Shown: positions 42,160 through 50,225 of the stretch, piece by piece
Numbering within the stretch: position 1 is the stretch's first letter
Layout of the letters: every line of letters starts with the position of its first letter
NCBI RefSeq assembly: GCF_030246885.1
Contig: NZ_CP126739.1
Span: 310,001 to 374,000 of the forward strand
Direction: 5' to 3'
Source of the DNA: Microbacterium sp. zg-B185
GTDB lineage: Bacteria; Actinomycetota; Actinomycetes; Actinomycetales; Microbacteriaceae
Length of the DNA: 64,000 nt
Translations under genes and position numbers: made by a program
Notes under the pieces: model-generated
The model's input: only the letters and a program-made list of their open reading frames with translations
The model's database searches: none
Told to the model about the DNA's origin: nothing

Positions 42160-42194
42160 GTCTGGACCGTCGCAGTCATCACGACGGTCCAGAC
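42160..42194. terminator. 13-bp perfect hairpin after the binding-protein gene
   Basis: GTCTGGACCGTCG (42160-42172) pairs perfectly with CGACGGTCCAGAC (42182-42194), leaving a 9-base loop. It lies 42 bases past the end of the leftward binding-protein gene and about 135 bases past the rightward LLM gene, so it could end transcripts from both sides. There is no T-run. The 210-base gap (42026-42235) shows nothing else. Confidence 0.6.
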
Positions 42195-42235
42195 ACATGC
42201 GCGCCACGCCCGGTGGGGGCGAGCCGTGGAGCGGG

Positions 42236-43507
42236 TTACTGAAGCGCCTCCACCGGAGCGAATCCGGTGCCGTTGAACGCCATGACGTTGAGGTCGCTCA
42301 TCGCCGGACGTCCGTCCCTCGTGGTGTCGATCTTCCCGCCGGGCAGGAGGAACGGCGCTTCGAATCCTTCGATGGAGAGCAGCGCTTCGCGGAAGCTCTC
42401 CCGGGTCGGCTCTTCCATCTTCGTGAAGGCTTCCTCGAGGATCGACGCGCCGATCCAGCTCCACACGCACTGCGGGAATCCGGGGATGCCGTCCTGGTTG
42501 GTGTACTCGTCGATCGCGGCGAGGAACGCCTTTCCGTCCGGGCTCTCCTGGAAGGCCGGGGAGCCGGCGTTCAGGGACGACGCGGTCGTGTAGATGGCCG
42601 GGAACCGGTCGGCGACGCCCGACGGCGTGAGGTAGACGCTCGGACTGGACGTCGTCGAGGGCAGGAACCAGCTCGGGTGCCACCCCAGCGCATCTGCGCG
42701 CTGAAGGGAGCCCAGCACGAGGGGCGCAAGAGAGGACATCGCGTTGTAGAAGATGTCAGCGCCGCTGCTGGCGAGCTCGGTGATCTGCGCGGAGACGTCC
42801 ATGTCGGTCGCCTCGTACGAGACCTCCTTGACGATCTCAACGTTGTCCGCGCCTTCCAGCGCCGTCTTCAGGCCCTCGACGTAGCCGTGCCCGTAGTCAT
42901 CGTTCTGGTACAGGATGGCGACCTTGTGCGTGTCCGGGGATGAAGCGAGCAGTTCGCCGAAAGCCTCGCCTTCCTGCTGATACACCGGAAGCAGACCGAT
43001 CTGCCAGGGGCTCTCCTCGCGATCGCTGAACAGGGGGTCTCCGGTCTGCAGAAGGACCTGCGGAACTTCTTCAGCGATCGCTGCCTCGCGCCAGGACCGG
43101 TTCGTGGGTGTGCCCAGGCTCAGCGCGGCCGCGAAGACGCCGTCACTGACCATCTGCTGGAAGTTGGTGAGCGACTTCTGCGGGTCGTAGCCGTCGTCAT
43201 AGGCCTTGAACTCGACCGTGCGGGTCTTGCCATCGCCGAACGTGATGCCGCCGTCGGCGTTTCGCGCTTCGAAGTAGGCAATGGCACCGTCCACTGCGCA
43301 GTTGCCGACGCCGGCAGCACCGCCCGTGAGCGGAGAGGTCGATCCCAGCAGGAGCGTCGTGTCGGTGATGCCGGGAGACGCGACGGGACCGTCCTCGGTC
43401 CCGGTTGCGGCGGTTCCGGCCCGGGCGCACCCGGTGAGCCCGAGCGTGAGGATGCCGACGGTGGCGACGAGCGCAGTGACCCGTCGTCTCGTGGGGGTGA
43501 TGTTCAT
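42236..43507 (-). CDS. Branched-chain-type ABC substrate-binding lipoprotein (orphan)
   Basis: A 423-residue Leu/Ile/Val-type (Peripla_BP_6) binding protein. The signal peptide ends in lipobox LTGC (Cys27). The mature part shows the family start LLLGSTSPLTGGAAGVGN, the GVFAAALSLGTPTNRS-type loop, KVAILYQNDDYGHGYVEG and VSYEATDMDVSAQITEL. ATG at 43507 has AGGAGG ten bases upstream. No permease or ATPase gene is near, so it must share membrane parts encoded elsewhere or act as a sensor. It diverges from the LysR gene and shares with it a GGTCAAACGAA element. Confidence 0.92.
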   Translation of the reverse strand: MNITPTRRRVTALVATVGILTLGLTGCARAGTAATGTEDGPVASPGITDTTLLLGSTSPLTGGAAGVGNCAVDGAIAYFEARNADGGITFGDGKTRTVEFKAYDDGYDPQKSLTNFQQMVSDGVFAAALSLGTPTNRSWREAAIAEEVPQVLLQTGDPLFSDREESPWQIGLLPVYQQEGEAFGELLASSPDTHKVAILYQNDDYGHGYVEGLKTALEGADNVEIVKEVSYEATDMDVSAQITELASSGADIFYNAMSSLAPLVLGSLQRADALGWHPSWFLPSTTSSPSVYLTPSGVADRFPAIYTTASSLNAGSPAFQESPDGKAFLAAIDEYTNQDGIPGFPQCVWSWIGASILEEAFTKMEEPTRESFREALLSIEGFEAPFLLPGGKIDTTRDGRPAMSDLNVMAFNGTGFAPVEALQ

Positions 43508-43594
43508 GGCTGCAGTGCCTCCTGTGTCTGCCGCGACCTGCGCTGGTCGCGGTCTCGTCCGACCCTGGCCCATCCTGCGGGCAGCGTGTTGTTC

Positions 43595-43605
43595 GGTCAA
43601 ACGAA
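43595..43605. promoter_or_regulatory. Candidate LysR-box element, copy 1
   Basis: GGTCAAACGAA lies between the divergent binding-protein and LysR genes, 88 bases from the former and 48 bases before the latter. The same 11 bases occur as the reverse complement at 44630-44640, before the oxygenase operon. Shared presence at the promoters of one module suggests the LysR binding site. The LysR gene itself shows TAGTGT at 43641-43646, six bases before its ATG (leaderless). Confidence 0.5.
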
Positions 43606-43652
43606 ACAAATCGATGAAGAAGAGCGCCTGAGGTGTGGTTTAGTGTGGCGGG

Positions 43653-44597
43653 ATGGAACCTCTGACGGACATGGATGGCAGCGTCGTCCGCGGTGAGCTG
43701 ACGCTGCGCCAGCTGGCCAACTTCGTGGCCGCCGCTGAGGACGGAACCATCAGCGGTGCCGCCAAGCGGCTCAGCTACTCGCCGTCGGCGATCTCCGCGT
43801 CCATCACCGAACTCGAGCGCGTGCTCGGTGCCGAACTCTGCGTCCGTCGACGAGCGCAGGGCGTGAGCCTGACATCCACCGGACGTCTCATCTTCGCTCG
43901 CGCGAAACGACTGCTCGAGGATGCCGCGGAGCTCAGCTACGCCGTCGGGGGTGGGGGAAGCGAGCTGGTCGGCCCGCTCGTGGTCGGCTGCTTCGCCACT
44001 CTGGCCCCGACCGTCCTGCCGCGACTGCTGGACGAGTACGAGAAGCTGCATCCGCGCGTGACCGTGGACTTCGTGGTCGGTGCGCAGGATGAGCTCCAGG
44101 AGGCCCTCGTCACCGGTGCCATCGACGCCGCGATCATGTACGACGTGGGCGGAATGGATGGGCTCGACCGGTTCACGCTGTACGAGGCGCGCGGATACGC
44201 ACTGTTCGGTGAGCGTCACCCGCTCGCGGCCCGCGAGACGGTTCGGCTCGAAGAGGTCGCCGAGCTTCCCCTGGTGCTGTACGACCAGGAGCCCAGCACG
44301 CGCTATGCGATGTCCGTCTTCGAGGCGCGGGGTCTGACGCCGAACATCCGGCACCGCACGCATGCGTTCGAACTGACGCGGTCGCTCGTTGCCAGATCCA
44401 CCACCGACTACGCCGTCCTGGTCCAACGGCCGGCGAACAAGCTCAGCTACGAGGGTCTGCCGATCGTCGAGAGGGAGATCACGCCGCCGCCCCCGGCAGT
44501 GCCGGTCGTTCTCGCGCGGTCGCGCGGCGTGGAGGTCTCCTCCCGGGTCCGGGCTCTGGCCGACCTGGTACGTCGGCATTATCCCGGGCCCGACTAA
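43653..44597 (+). CDS. LysR-family regulator (paralogue of the one at 13571)
   Basis: A 314-residue LysR protein with winged helix at about residues 14-75 (LRQLANFVAAAEDGTISGAA; SAISASITELERVLG) and an effector domain beginning LVVGCFATLAPTVLPRLL. Its effector domain shares LTPNIRHR, SLVARS, VQRPANKLSYEG with the LysR at 13571-14545, so the two are close paralogues. It is flanked by an orphan binding protein and a flavin-dependent oxygenase with reductase, the same kind of module as its paralogue controls. Leaderless start at 43653. Confidence 0.92.
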   Translation: MEPLTDMDGSVVRGELTLRQLANFVAAAEDGTISGAAKRLSYSPSAISASITELERVLGAELCVRRRAQGVSLTSTGRLIFARAKRLLEDAAELSYAVGGGGSELVGPLVVGCFATLAPTVLPRLLDEYEKLHPRVTVDFVVGAQDELQEALVTGAIDAAIMYDVGGMDGLDRFTLYEARGYALFGERHPLAARETVRLEEVAELPLVLYDQEPSTRYAMSVFEARGLTPNIRHRTHAFELTRSLVARSTTDYAVLVQRPANKLSYEGLPIVEREITPPPPAVPVVLARSRGVEVSSRVRALADLVRRHYPGPD

Positions 44598-44629
44598 TAC
44601 GAGTGAAGTGTGTATGTTCCGCAGATTCA

Positions 44630-44640
44630 TTCGTTTGACC
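44630..44640. promoter_or_regulatory. Candidate LysR-box element, copy 2
   Basis: TTCGTTTGACC is the exact reverse complement of the element at 43595-43605. It lies 79 bases before the oxygenase ATG and 33 bases after the LysR stop, a fitting activator site for the oxygenase-reductase operon. Flanking bases also agree in part (an A-rich side on each). Confidence 0.5.
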
Positions 44641-44718
44641 GCATAAGGCGCTCCGACTCAGGATGGTGCCATCAACGACGATCGCGGCCGACTCAGCGCC
44701 GCGGGACAGGCGACTGCA

Positions 44719-45930
44719 ATGGACACCCACACTGTCGACATCGAAGACCGGACCGGCGTACGCCCCGCGCCCCCGACGACGCTCACACCCGATGACCTGC
44801 TGATCGCAGCGGAGGGGATGATCCCGATGCTGCGCGATCGGGCGGCGGAGGTCGACAGCGAACGCCGGATCCACCAGGACACCTACCGCCGACTCGGCGA
44901 CGCGGGCTTCTTCCACGTGCTCAAGCCGAAGAAGTACGGCGGTCTCGAACTCAGCGAGCACGAGCACGCCAGGATCGCGATGACGCTGGCGCGCGGGTGC
45001 GCCTCCACCGCCTGGATCTTCTCCATCCTGAGTTCGGACAACATGGCGATCGTCGCCTACCCCGAAGAGGTCCAGGATGAGATCTGGGGCACGGACACGT
45101 ACGCGACGCTGGCGGGCAACACCAACCTCAACCCCAAGGCCACTGCTACGCGGGTACCCGGCGGTTACCGCCTGACCGGGCAGTGGGGGTTCTGCAGCGG
45201 CTCCGATTTCTCCGAGTGGCTGATCTTCAACGCTCCTGTGGGCGATGACGGCGAGGGCCACATGTTCATCGTGCCGAGGGAGGAGACCGTCACGATCGAC
45301 GACTGGTTCCCCACCGGCATGCGTGGCACCGGCAGCCGGAGCATGGCCGTCGAGGACGTCTTCGTGCCCGAGCATCGAGTGCAGGCGACCAAGGACACCG
45401 TTCGCAAGCTCAAGGAGCGCCGTTCACTGCACCCGACGTTCGAGACGATGTGGGCGACCTGGCCGTCGAACGGCCGTTTCCCGTTCGCCAGCTGCGCGGT
45501 CGGTGCAGCGTGGGGCGCAGCCGAGCATTTCGCGGAGACCGCCGGCACCAGCACGAGGGTCGCCAGCGCCCTGGGCGGAACCGTGCGCTTGGCCGATCAG
45601 GACTACGTCGCCAGTGAGTTCGCCCAGGCGCAGGGTGACATCGAGATGGCGCGGTTGCTGGTCGAGAGGCGCAGCCTGGAAGCCTCCGAGCGCGCGCGGC
45701 AGCGCGTGGAATCGGCCGAGTCCGACGTAGCCCGCGAGATGCGCGATAACGCGCTGGTCACCCGCACCTCGTTGCGCGCCGTGCAGCAGATCTTCTCGCT
45801 CGTGGGCGCGAGGGCCGGAAACGCCGCCCATCCGGTATCCCGAGCCAAACGCGACATCGAGATGATCTCCCACCACGTCACACTGAACTGGCGGCAGGCG
45901 GCCGTCCGCTTCCTCGCCTCGCAGTCATGA
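44719..45930 (+). CDS. Acyl-CoA-dehydrogenase-fold flavin-dependent oxygenase (HpaB-C2/DszC type)
   Basis: A 403-residue group D flavin monooxygenase with the acyl-CoA dehydrogenase fold: LGDAGFFHVLKPKKYGGLEL, ARGCASTAWIFSILSSDNM, YRLTGQWGFCSGSDFSEWL and the GTGSRSMAVEDVFVPEHRV block. Such enzymes (DszC, p-hydroxyphenylacetate hydroxylase C2, and others) use reduced flavin from a partner reductase to oxygenate aromatic or heterocyclic substrates. ACAGG precedes the ATG. The reductase gene overlaps its end by four bases. The substrate is unknown; the LysR module suggests a small organic nutrient. Confidence 0.9.
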   Translation: MDTHTVDIEDRTGVRPAPPTTLTPDDLLIAAEGMIPMLRDRAAEVDSERRIHQDTYRRLGDAGFFHVLKPKKYGGLELSEHEHARIAMTLARGCASTAWIFSILSSDNMAIVAYPEEVQDEIWGTDTYATLAGNTNLNPKATATRVPGGYRLTGQWGFCSGSDFSEWLIFNAPVGDDGEGHMFIVPREETVTIDDWFPTGMRGTGSRSMAVEDVFVPEHRVQATKDTVRKLKERRSLHPTFETMWATWPSNGRFPFASCAVGAAWGAAEHFAETAGTSTRVASALGGTVRLADQDYVASEFAQAQGDIEMARLLVERRSLEASERARQRVESAESDVAREMRDNALVTRTSLRAVQQIFSLVGARAGNAAHPVSRAKRDIEMISHHVTLNWRQAAVRFLASQS

Positions 45931-46445
45931 TCGCTCCAGACGAGTTCAAGTCGGCGTTCCGGCTGCATCCGAGCGGCGTCGCCCTGATCACCGCGAACGT
46001 GGGTGGCACGCAGGTCGCACTCACCGCATCTTCGGTGTCCGCGGTCAGTGCCGAGCCTCCGCTGGTGATGTTCTCGATCTCGGTGATCTCGTCGAGTGCC
46101 GACGTGCTCAAGCGGGCGGATGCGGTGATCATCCACCTGCTCACCGCGGGGAATCTGGATCTGGCCATGCTGGGCGCCGCAAGCGGCGTGGACCGGTTCG
46201 AGGACGAGACCCGCTGGAGCCGGCTGCCCACCGGCGAACCGGTCTTCGCCGAAGCCGGGGTCTGGCTCCGTGCCCGGATCATCCACCGTATCGATGCGGG
46301 TGGTTCGACGGTGTTCGTCGCCGAGGCCGTGGACGCGAGCGTCTCGGACCGATCGGTCGACGACGACGGGCTGGTCTACCGCAACCGCGCCTGGCACCGC
46401 ATCGGGATCCACTCCCTCGCGGACCCGGCTCGGCTCGCCGGCTGA
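45927..46445 (+). CDS. Flavin reductase, partner of the oxygenase
   Basis: A 172-residue flavin reductase-like protein: FKSAFRLHPSGVALITAN, VALTASSVSAVSAEPPLVMFSIS, VIIHLLTAGNLDLA and the C-terminal LVYRNRAWHRIG, all normal for HpaC/DszD-type NADH:FMN reductases. It overlaps the oxygenase gene by four bases, which fixes its role as electron supplier of the two-component system. Unlike the reductase at 18299 it has no extra sensor domain. A strong terminator follows. Confidence 0.92.
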   Translation: MIAPDEFKSAFRLHPSGVALITANVGGTQVALTASSVSAVSAEPPLVMFSISVISSSADVLKRADAVIIHLLTAGNLDLAMLGAASGVDRFEDETRWSRLPTGEPVFAEAGVWLRARIIHRIDAGGSTVFVAEAVDASVSDRSVDDDGLVYRNRAWHRIGIHSLADPARLAG

Positions 46446-46479
46446 GACCGGGAGACGGCGGCGAGGACCTCGCACGAGA

Positions 46480-46510
46480 GAACCCCCCGGCCGGACGGCG
46501 CGGGGGGTTC
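46480..46510. terminator. Bidirectional terminator
   Basis: GAACCCCCC (46480-46488) and GGGGGGTTC (46502-46510) form a perfect 9-bp stem with a 13-base loop. It lies 34 bases after the flavin-reductase stop and 15 bases after the end of the leftward CsbD gene, so it can serve both convergent units. Confidence 0.8.
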
Positions 46511-46525
46511 CCTCATCGAGACGGT

Positions 46526-46696
46526 CTACTTGAACGCGTCCTTGACGTTCTCGCCGGCCTTCTTGAAGTTGGCCTTCGTCTGGTCGGCTTCGCCTTCGCG
46601 CTCAAGGCTTTCGTCGTTCGTTCCCTTGCCGACAGCCTCTTTGGCCTTGCCGGCCACGTCTTCGGCCGCGTTCTTGATCTTGTCGTCGAGTCCCAT
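46526..46696 (-). CDS. CsbD-family stress protein
   Basis: A 56-residue hydrophilic protein with the CsbD pattern: MGLDDKIKNAAEDVAGKAKE followed by AVGKGTNDESLEREGEADQTK and a C-terminal ENVKDAFK. CsbD proteins are abundant, partly disordered general-stress proteins of unknown mechanism. AAGGAA lies five bases before the ATG at 46696; a longer upstream frame is rejected because it lacks the family pattern. Single gene ending at the shared terminator. Confidence 0.93.
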   Translation of the reverse strand: MGLDDKIKNAAEDVAGKAKEAVGKGTNDESLEREGEADQTKANFKKAGENVKDAFK

Positions 46697-46843
46697 TGCG
46701 ATTCCTTCCATGCGAAATCCGGGTGTCTCCCGTGCCTTCCACGGTACGTCGCCGGCGCGCGGGGGAAAGGGGGCTCGCGCACGACGGTCGGCTGTGCTAT
46801 CCGAGTCGCGCTCGGGCTCGCGAGGGCGACGCATCCCCGACCG

Positions 46844-47980
46844 TCAGTGCGGAAGGGGCGCTGTCGCGCTCATTTCGAGGGCCGGAAACGCGCGCAGCAC
46901 CATGTCCACCAGTCGCTCAAGCGGGCGGGTGAGCGGGTCGGTGACGGGCATGCCCAGCTCGAGTTCGTACTCGTCGATGACCGTTCCGACCTCGGTGTCG
47001 CTCATGTGCTCGTGATTGATGGTGACGCCGATGACCCGGGTGTCGGCGAACGCCTCGATGAGCGCGATCTCGCTCGCGACGGTCGGCATCGGAAGCATCG
47101 GGAAATCTCCCAGCGTCGTGCGTTTGGGTGCGTGCTGCACGATGACACCCGCCGGGCGGCTGCCGCGCAGGATGTATGCCGACGTCAGGTAGGCAGGGTG
47201 GCTGAGTGCTCCCTGGCCCTCGACCACGATGACGTCCGGATCCTCGCCCTCGTATGCCGCGACGACCTGATTCTCCACTTCGCCGGAGCAGAACTGCGGG
47301 ACCATGGCGTCCAGGGCGACCCCGTACCTGCCGCCCTGAATGAGCGTGGTCTGACCGGTGCCGACCAACACGGCGTTGATGCCTCTGGCGTTGAGCGACT
47401 GCACCAGCAGAGTCGCTGTGGTGCGCTTGCCGATCGCGCCGTCCGTGCCCAGGACGGCGATCCGCGGGCACGGCACATCGAAGATGCGGCCGGAGAACTG
47501 GTGCAGGTCCTGCTTGGCCTTCGGGCGGCGCACGTCGGTGATCGTCACATCGGCCAGGAGCGCGGCCGCGGCGAACTCGATGTCGTCGTTGAGGAACTCG
47601 TGCAGGCCGTTGATGATGTGCATGCCCCGCGCAATGCCCTCCAGCAGCACGACCCGCTGCGCGGCCGACAGAAGACCGGACGCGGGCGCGATGCCGCAGA
47701 TGAGGTAGTCCGGCACGCGTCCGGCGAAGGCGATCGCTTCTGTCAGGTCGGCCAGCACCGCGATCCCGTTGGCCACGCCGTCCAGATGAAGCCCGGCGTC
47801 GACCCCGGCCAGCGTGCTGTCGATGACGCTGAGGATCTCGTACCGCTCGGAGTGGCGCACGAGGCCGTTGGCGGTCTTGCCGTCCTGCTGACCGAATTGA
47901 CCCTCGCAGTAGACGACGGCGGTGGTTCCGGAGGGCAGCGAAGCTGCGGTGGGTTCGGAACGGGGGACAGACGGGAGCAT
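46844..47980 (-). CDS. DUF1611 protein, DgcN-like (D-glutamate N-acetyltransferase candidate)
   Basis: A 378-residue DUF1611 protein with an N-terminal Rossmann-like part (LSVIDSTLAGVDAG; YLICGIAPASGLL) and a C-terminal P-loop part whose VLGTDGAIGKRTTATLL is a modified Walker A, followed by VVEGQGALSHPAYLTS and QHAPKRTTLGDFP. Family member DgcN acetylates D-glutamate in a D-glutamate breakdown route, normally next to the epimerase DgcA; no such epimerase gene is present here, so the substrate may differ. AGAGGA five bases before the ATG lies inside a hairpin (47987-48005). Confidence 0.82.
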   Translation of the reverse strand: MLPSVPRSEPTAASLPSGTTAVVYCEGQFGQQDGKTANGLVRHSERYEILSVIDSTLAGVDAGLHLDGVANGIAVLADLTEAIAFAGRVPDYLICGIAPASGLLSAAQRVVLLEGIARGMHIINGLHEFLNDDIEFAAAALLADVTITDVRRPKAKQDLHQFSGRIFDVPCPRIAVLGTDGAIGKRTTATLLVQSLNARGINAVLVGTGQTTLIQGGRYGVALDAMVPQFCSGEVENQVVAAYEGEDPDVIVVEGQGALSHPAYLTSAYILRGSRPAGVIVQHAPKRTTLGDFPMLPMPTVASEIALIEAFADTRVIGVTINHEHMSDTEVGTVIDEYELELGMPVTDPLTRPLERLVDMVLRAFPALEMSATAPLPH

Positions 47981-47986
47981 GGGATT

Positions 47987-48005
47987 CCTCTGAGTGATTC
48001 AGAGG
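47987..48005 (-). promoter_or_regulatory. Hairpin covering the ribosome-binding site of the DgcN-like gene
   Basis: On the minus strand CCTCTGA, a five-base loop and TCAGAGG form a perfect 7-bp hairpin; the 3' arm supplies most of the AGAGGA ribosome-binding site and the ATG follows eight bases later. Closed, it would hide the site from the ribosome. Possible translational or temperature control is inferred. The rest of the 204-base gap to 48184 shows only a weak TTGACC-type promoter. Confidence 0.5.
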
Positions 48006-48184
48006 AGGCGACGGAATCGTGGCCGGACGGATGCCCAACGGTCAACGAGAAGTCTTCCCTGATCCGGCGTTTGCCGGTACTGTCACGATACCTCTCGCGC
48101 CGGGATGCACGGCACGACCCGGTTCCCGGTGTCCCGGACGCCCTCAGCCTGATGGCGGGTCGGCACGGTGCAGAGGCGGCGGGG

Positions 48185-50101
48185 TCACGCGCGGAGTCCG
48201 GCCTCGCGCCGCCGGGGGAGCAGGAAGCGGCCGAGGAACTCCTCCAGTTCATCCAGGCCGTCCAGCGGGAGCACGTGCGCCACGTACTGGTCGGGGCGCA
48301 CCAGAACGAGGCAGCCCTGGTCGCGGTCGATTCCGCGCGCGGCGAAGATATCGCCCTCTCTGACGGACGGCGCGAACGCTTTGTCGTAGTCGGCCAGCCC
48401 GTACCTGCCCTTATGCGGACGGAGCAGCTCGGGCAGGCTCGTCGGCTCGACCTCGCGATGGCTGTGCTGAAGGATGCCGCGCACGTCGATGACCGCATCG
48501 ACGTCAGCCCCGGGCGCGGTGAAGCGGGTGGCGGGACCTTCGATCCACCGCTCGGCGAATCGGCGCAGGCGTGAGCTGGGATCCGTGATCGGCGGCCTAT
48601 CGCCGAATGCGTAGAGCCGCCAGCGGCCGTCTGCGCGATGGAGGTGGCCGAGCTGAAGCGGCTCGGCATCCGCGATGCGAGCGACCGGGGCGGAGTGGAA
48701 TCGCCGGCCGATCGGGAACCCGGCCGCGAGGTGCTGCCACTGGGGGCCGCCGGTGAGCAGCGCGGGCGGGTACTGCGTGGCCGTGCCGGCGGTGTACCGG
48801 CCCTGCTTCTGGAAGTGGTTCTGCAGCGCATCCGGGTCCACGCCCTCGCCGGAGACGGCATCCAGGGGTTTCGCGCTCATCATGGCGGCCCACTCCTTGT
48901 CGAAGTCGATCAGGTCCTGCGCGACGGCCTGGCGCTCGGCCGAATACGTGTGCAGGAGCTCGGGGTCGCTGCGGCCCTCGAGCACGGCGGCGAGCTTCCA
49001 GCCGAGGTTGAAAGCGTCCTGCATCGACACGTTCATGCCCTGTCCGGCTTTCGGGCTGTGCGTGTGGCAGGCGTCGCCGGCGACGAAGACCCGGGGAAGC
49101 CGGGTCGCGACCTCGTCCTCGGGCACATCGTCGAACTTGTCCGTGAGTCGCTGGCCGATCTCGTAGACCGACCACCAGACGATCTCCCGCGCGTCGAGCG
49201 TGTGCGGGTGCAGAATGCGGCGGGCGGCCGCGATCAGGTCGTCCGAGGTGATGGCGCGACCGGCCACTCGTTCACCGGGCTCCAGCTCGTCCATCTCGAT
49301 GTAGAAGCGGACCAGGTAGCCACCCTCGCGCGGGATGATGATCATGTTGCCCGAGTCGCGGGATTGGATGACCGACTTGAAGCGGATATCCGGGTAGTCG
49401 GTCACCGCCAGTGCGTCCATGACCCCCCACGCCTGGTTGGCCGAGTCGCCGCGCAGGACGCGGCCGATCGACTGCCGCACGGTGCTGCGCGCGCCGTCGC
49501 ACCCGACCACGTAACGTGCGCGCAGCGTGCTCTCTGCGCCGGTGCCCACATCGCGCGTCCGGACGAGGACGGGGTAGTCCGCGGCGTCCGTCACCTCCAC
49601 CGCGAGGACCTCGACGCCGTACTCGGGTTCCAGGCGCCGCGGCGCGGTCCGCATCTTCTCCAGCAGGAAATCCTGCACGCGCGCCTGATTCAAGATGACG
49701 TGCGGAAACTCGGACAGTCCCTCCTCGACATCCTCGATCCGCCCGCTGCGCACGATGCGGGAGCCGTCGGTCGGGTCCGGTCGCCAGAAGACGGTCTCGG
49801 TGATCTGCGCGGCCTCTTTCAACACACGGTCGGCGATGTCGAACGCCTCGAACATCTCGACCGAGCGACACGCGACGCCGTCGGCCTGCCCCAGTTCGAG
49901 CGGACCGCCCCGCCGCTCGAGGATGCGGGTTAGGATGCCGGGAAAGGCGGCCAGCTGGGCGCCCAGCACGCAGCCCGCGGGGCCGGTGCCCACGATCAGA
50001 ACGTCGACGCAGTCGTCGTCGTGCGGCGCGCGCGTCGAGGCCGGGTCAGCGGGCAGGATCGCGGGGTCGCCGCTGTGGAAGCCGTTCAGATACGCCTGCA
50101 T
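48185..50101 (-). CDS. FAD-dependent aromatic hydroxylase (MobA/phenol 2-monooxygenase family)
   Basis: A 638-residue class A flavoprotein hydroxylase. FAD motifs: GTGPAG at about 38-43, the CDGARSTVRQ block (DG motif) and RVFVAGDACHTHSPKAGQGMN-type GD motif, here split as RVFVAGDACHTHSP and KAGQGMNVSMQDAFNLGWKL. The long C-terminal thioredoxin-like domain ends the protein. Length and layout match 3-hydroxybenzoate 4-monooxygenase MobA (about 640 residues) and phenol 2-monooxygenases. AAGGAG precedes the ATG. A MarR-type gene upstream parallels mobR-mobA. The exact phenol is unproven. Confidence 0.85.
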   Translation of the reverse strand: MQAYLNGFHSGDPAILPADPASTRAPHDDDCVDVLIVGTGPAGCVLGAQLAAFPGILTRILERRGGPLELGQADGVACRSVEMFEAFDIADRVLKEAAQITETVFWRPDPTDGSRIVRSGRIEDVEEGLSEFPHVILNQARVQDFLLEKMRTAPRRLEPEYGVEVLAVEVTDAADYPVLVRTRDVGTGAESTLRARYVVGCDGARSTVRQSIGRVLRGDSANQAWGVMDALAVTDYPDIRFKSVIQSRDSGNMIIIPREGGYLVRFYIEMDELEPGERVAGRAITSDDLIAAARRILHPHTLDAREIVWWSVYEIGQRLTDKFDDVPEDEVATRLPRVFVAGDACHTHSPKAGQGMNVSMQDAFNLGWKLAAVLEGRSDPELLHTYSAERQAVAQDLIDFDKEWAAMMSAKPLDAVSGEGVDPDALQNHFQKQGRYTAGTATQYPPALLTGGPQWQHLAAGFPIGRRFHSAPVARIADAEPLQLGHLHRADGRWRLYAFGDRPPITDPSSRLRRFAERWIEGPATRFTAPGADVDAVIDVRGILQHSHREVEPTSLPELLRPHKGRYGLADYDKAFAPSVREGDIFAARGIDRDQGCLVLVRPDQYVAHVLPLDGLDELEEFLGRFLLPRRREAGLRA

Positions 50102-50148
50102 CGTTGCTCCTTCGCGCCGGGTCGCACCGGTCAGACCGACCCGAGAAA

Positions 50149-50170
50149 ATAGTACGTATACGGAGGATAT
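50149..50170. promoter_or_regulatory. AT-rich promoter/operator of the hydroxylase gene
   Basis: This is the only AT-rich patch in the 124-base gap. It contains overlapping palindromes GTAC and GTATAC and, on the minus strand, TACTAT at 50149-50154, usable as a -10 about 48 bases before the hydroxylase ATG. MarR-type repressors bind such near-palindromic AT-rich sites; binding by the tandem MarR protein encoded just upstream is inferred. Confidence 0.4.
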
Positions 50171-50225
50171 CCCCGACCCGGAAGGGAGCGCAAGGGGCAG
50201 CCGGCACCGCGGGCGCTGCCCGGGG

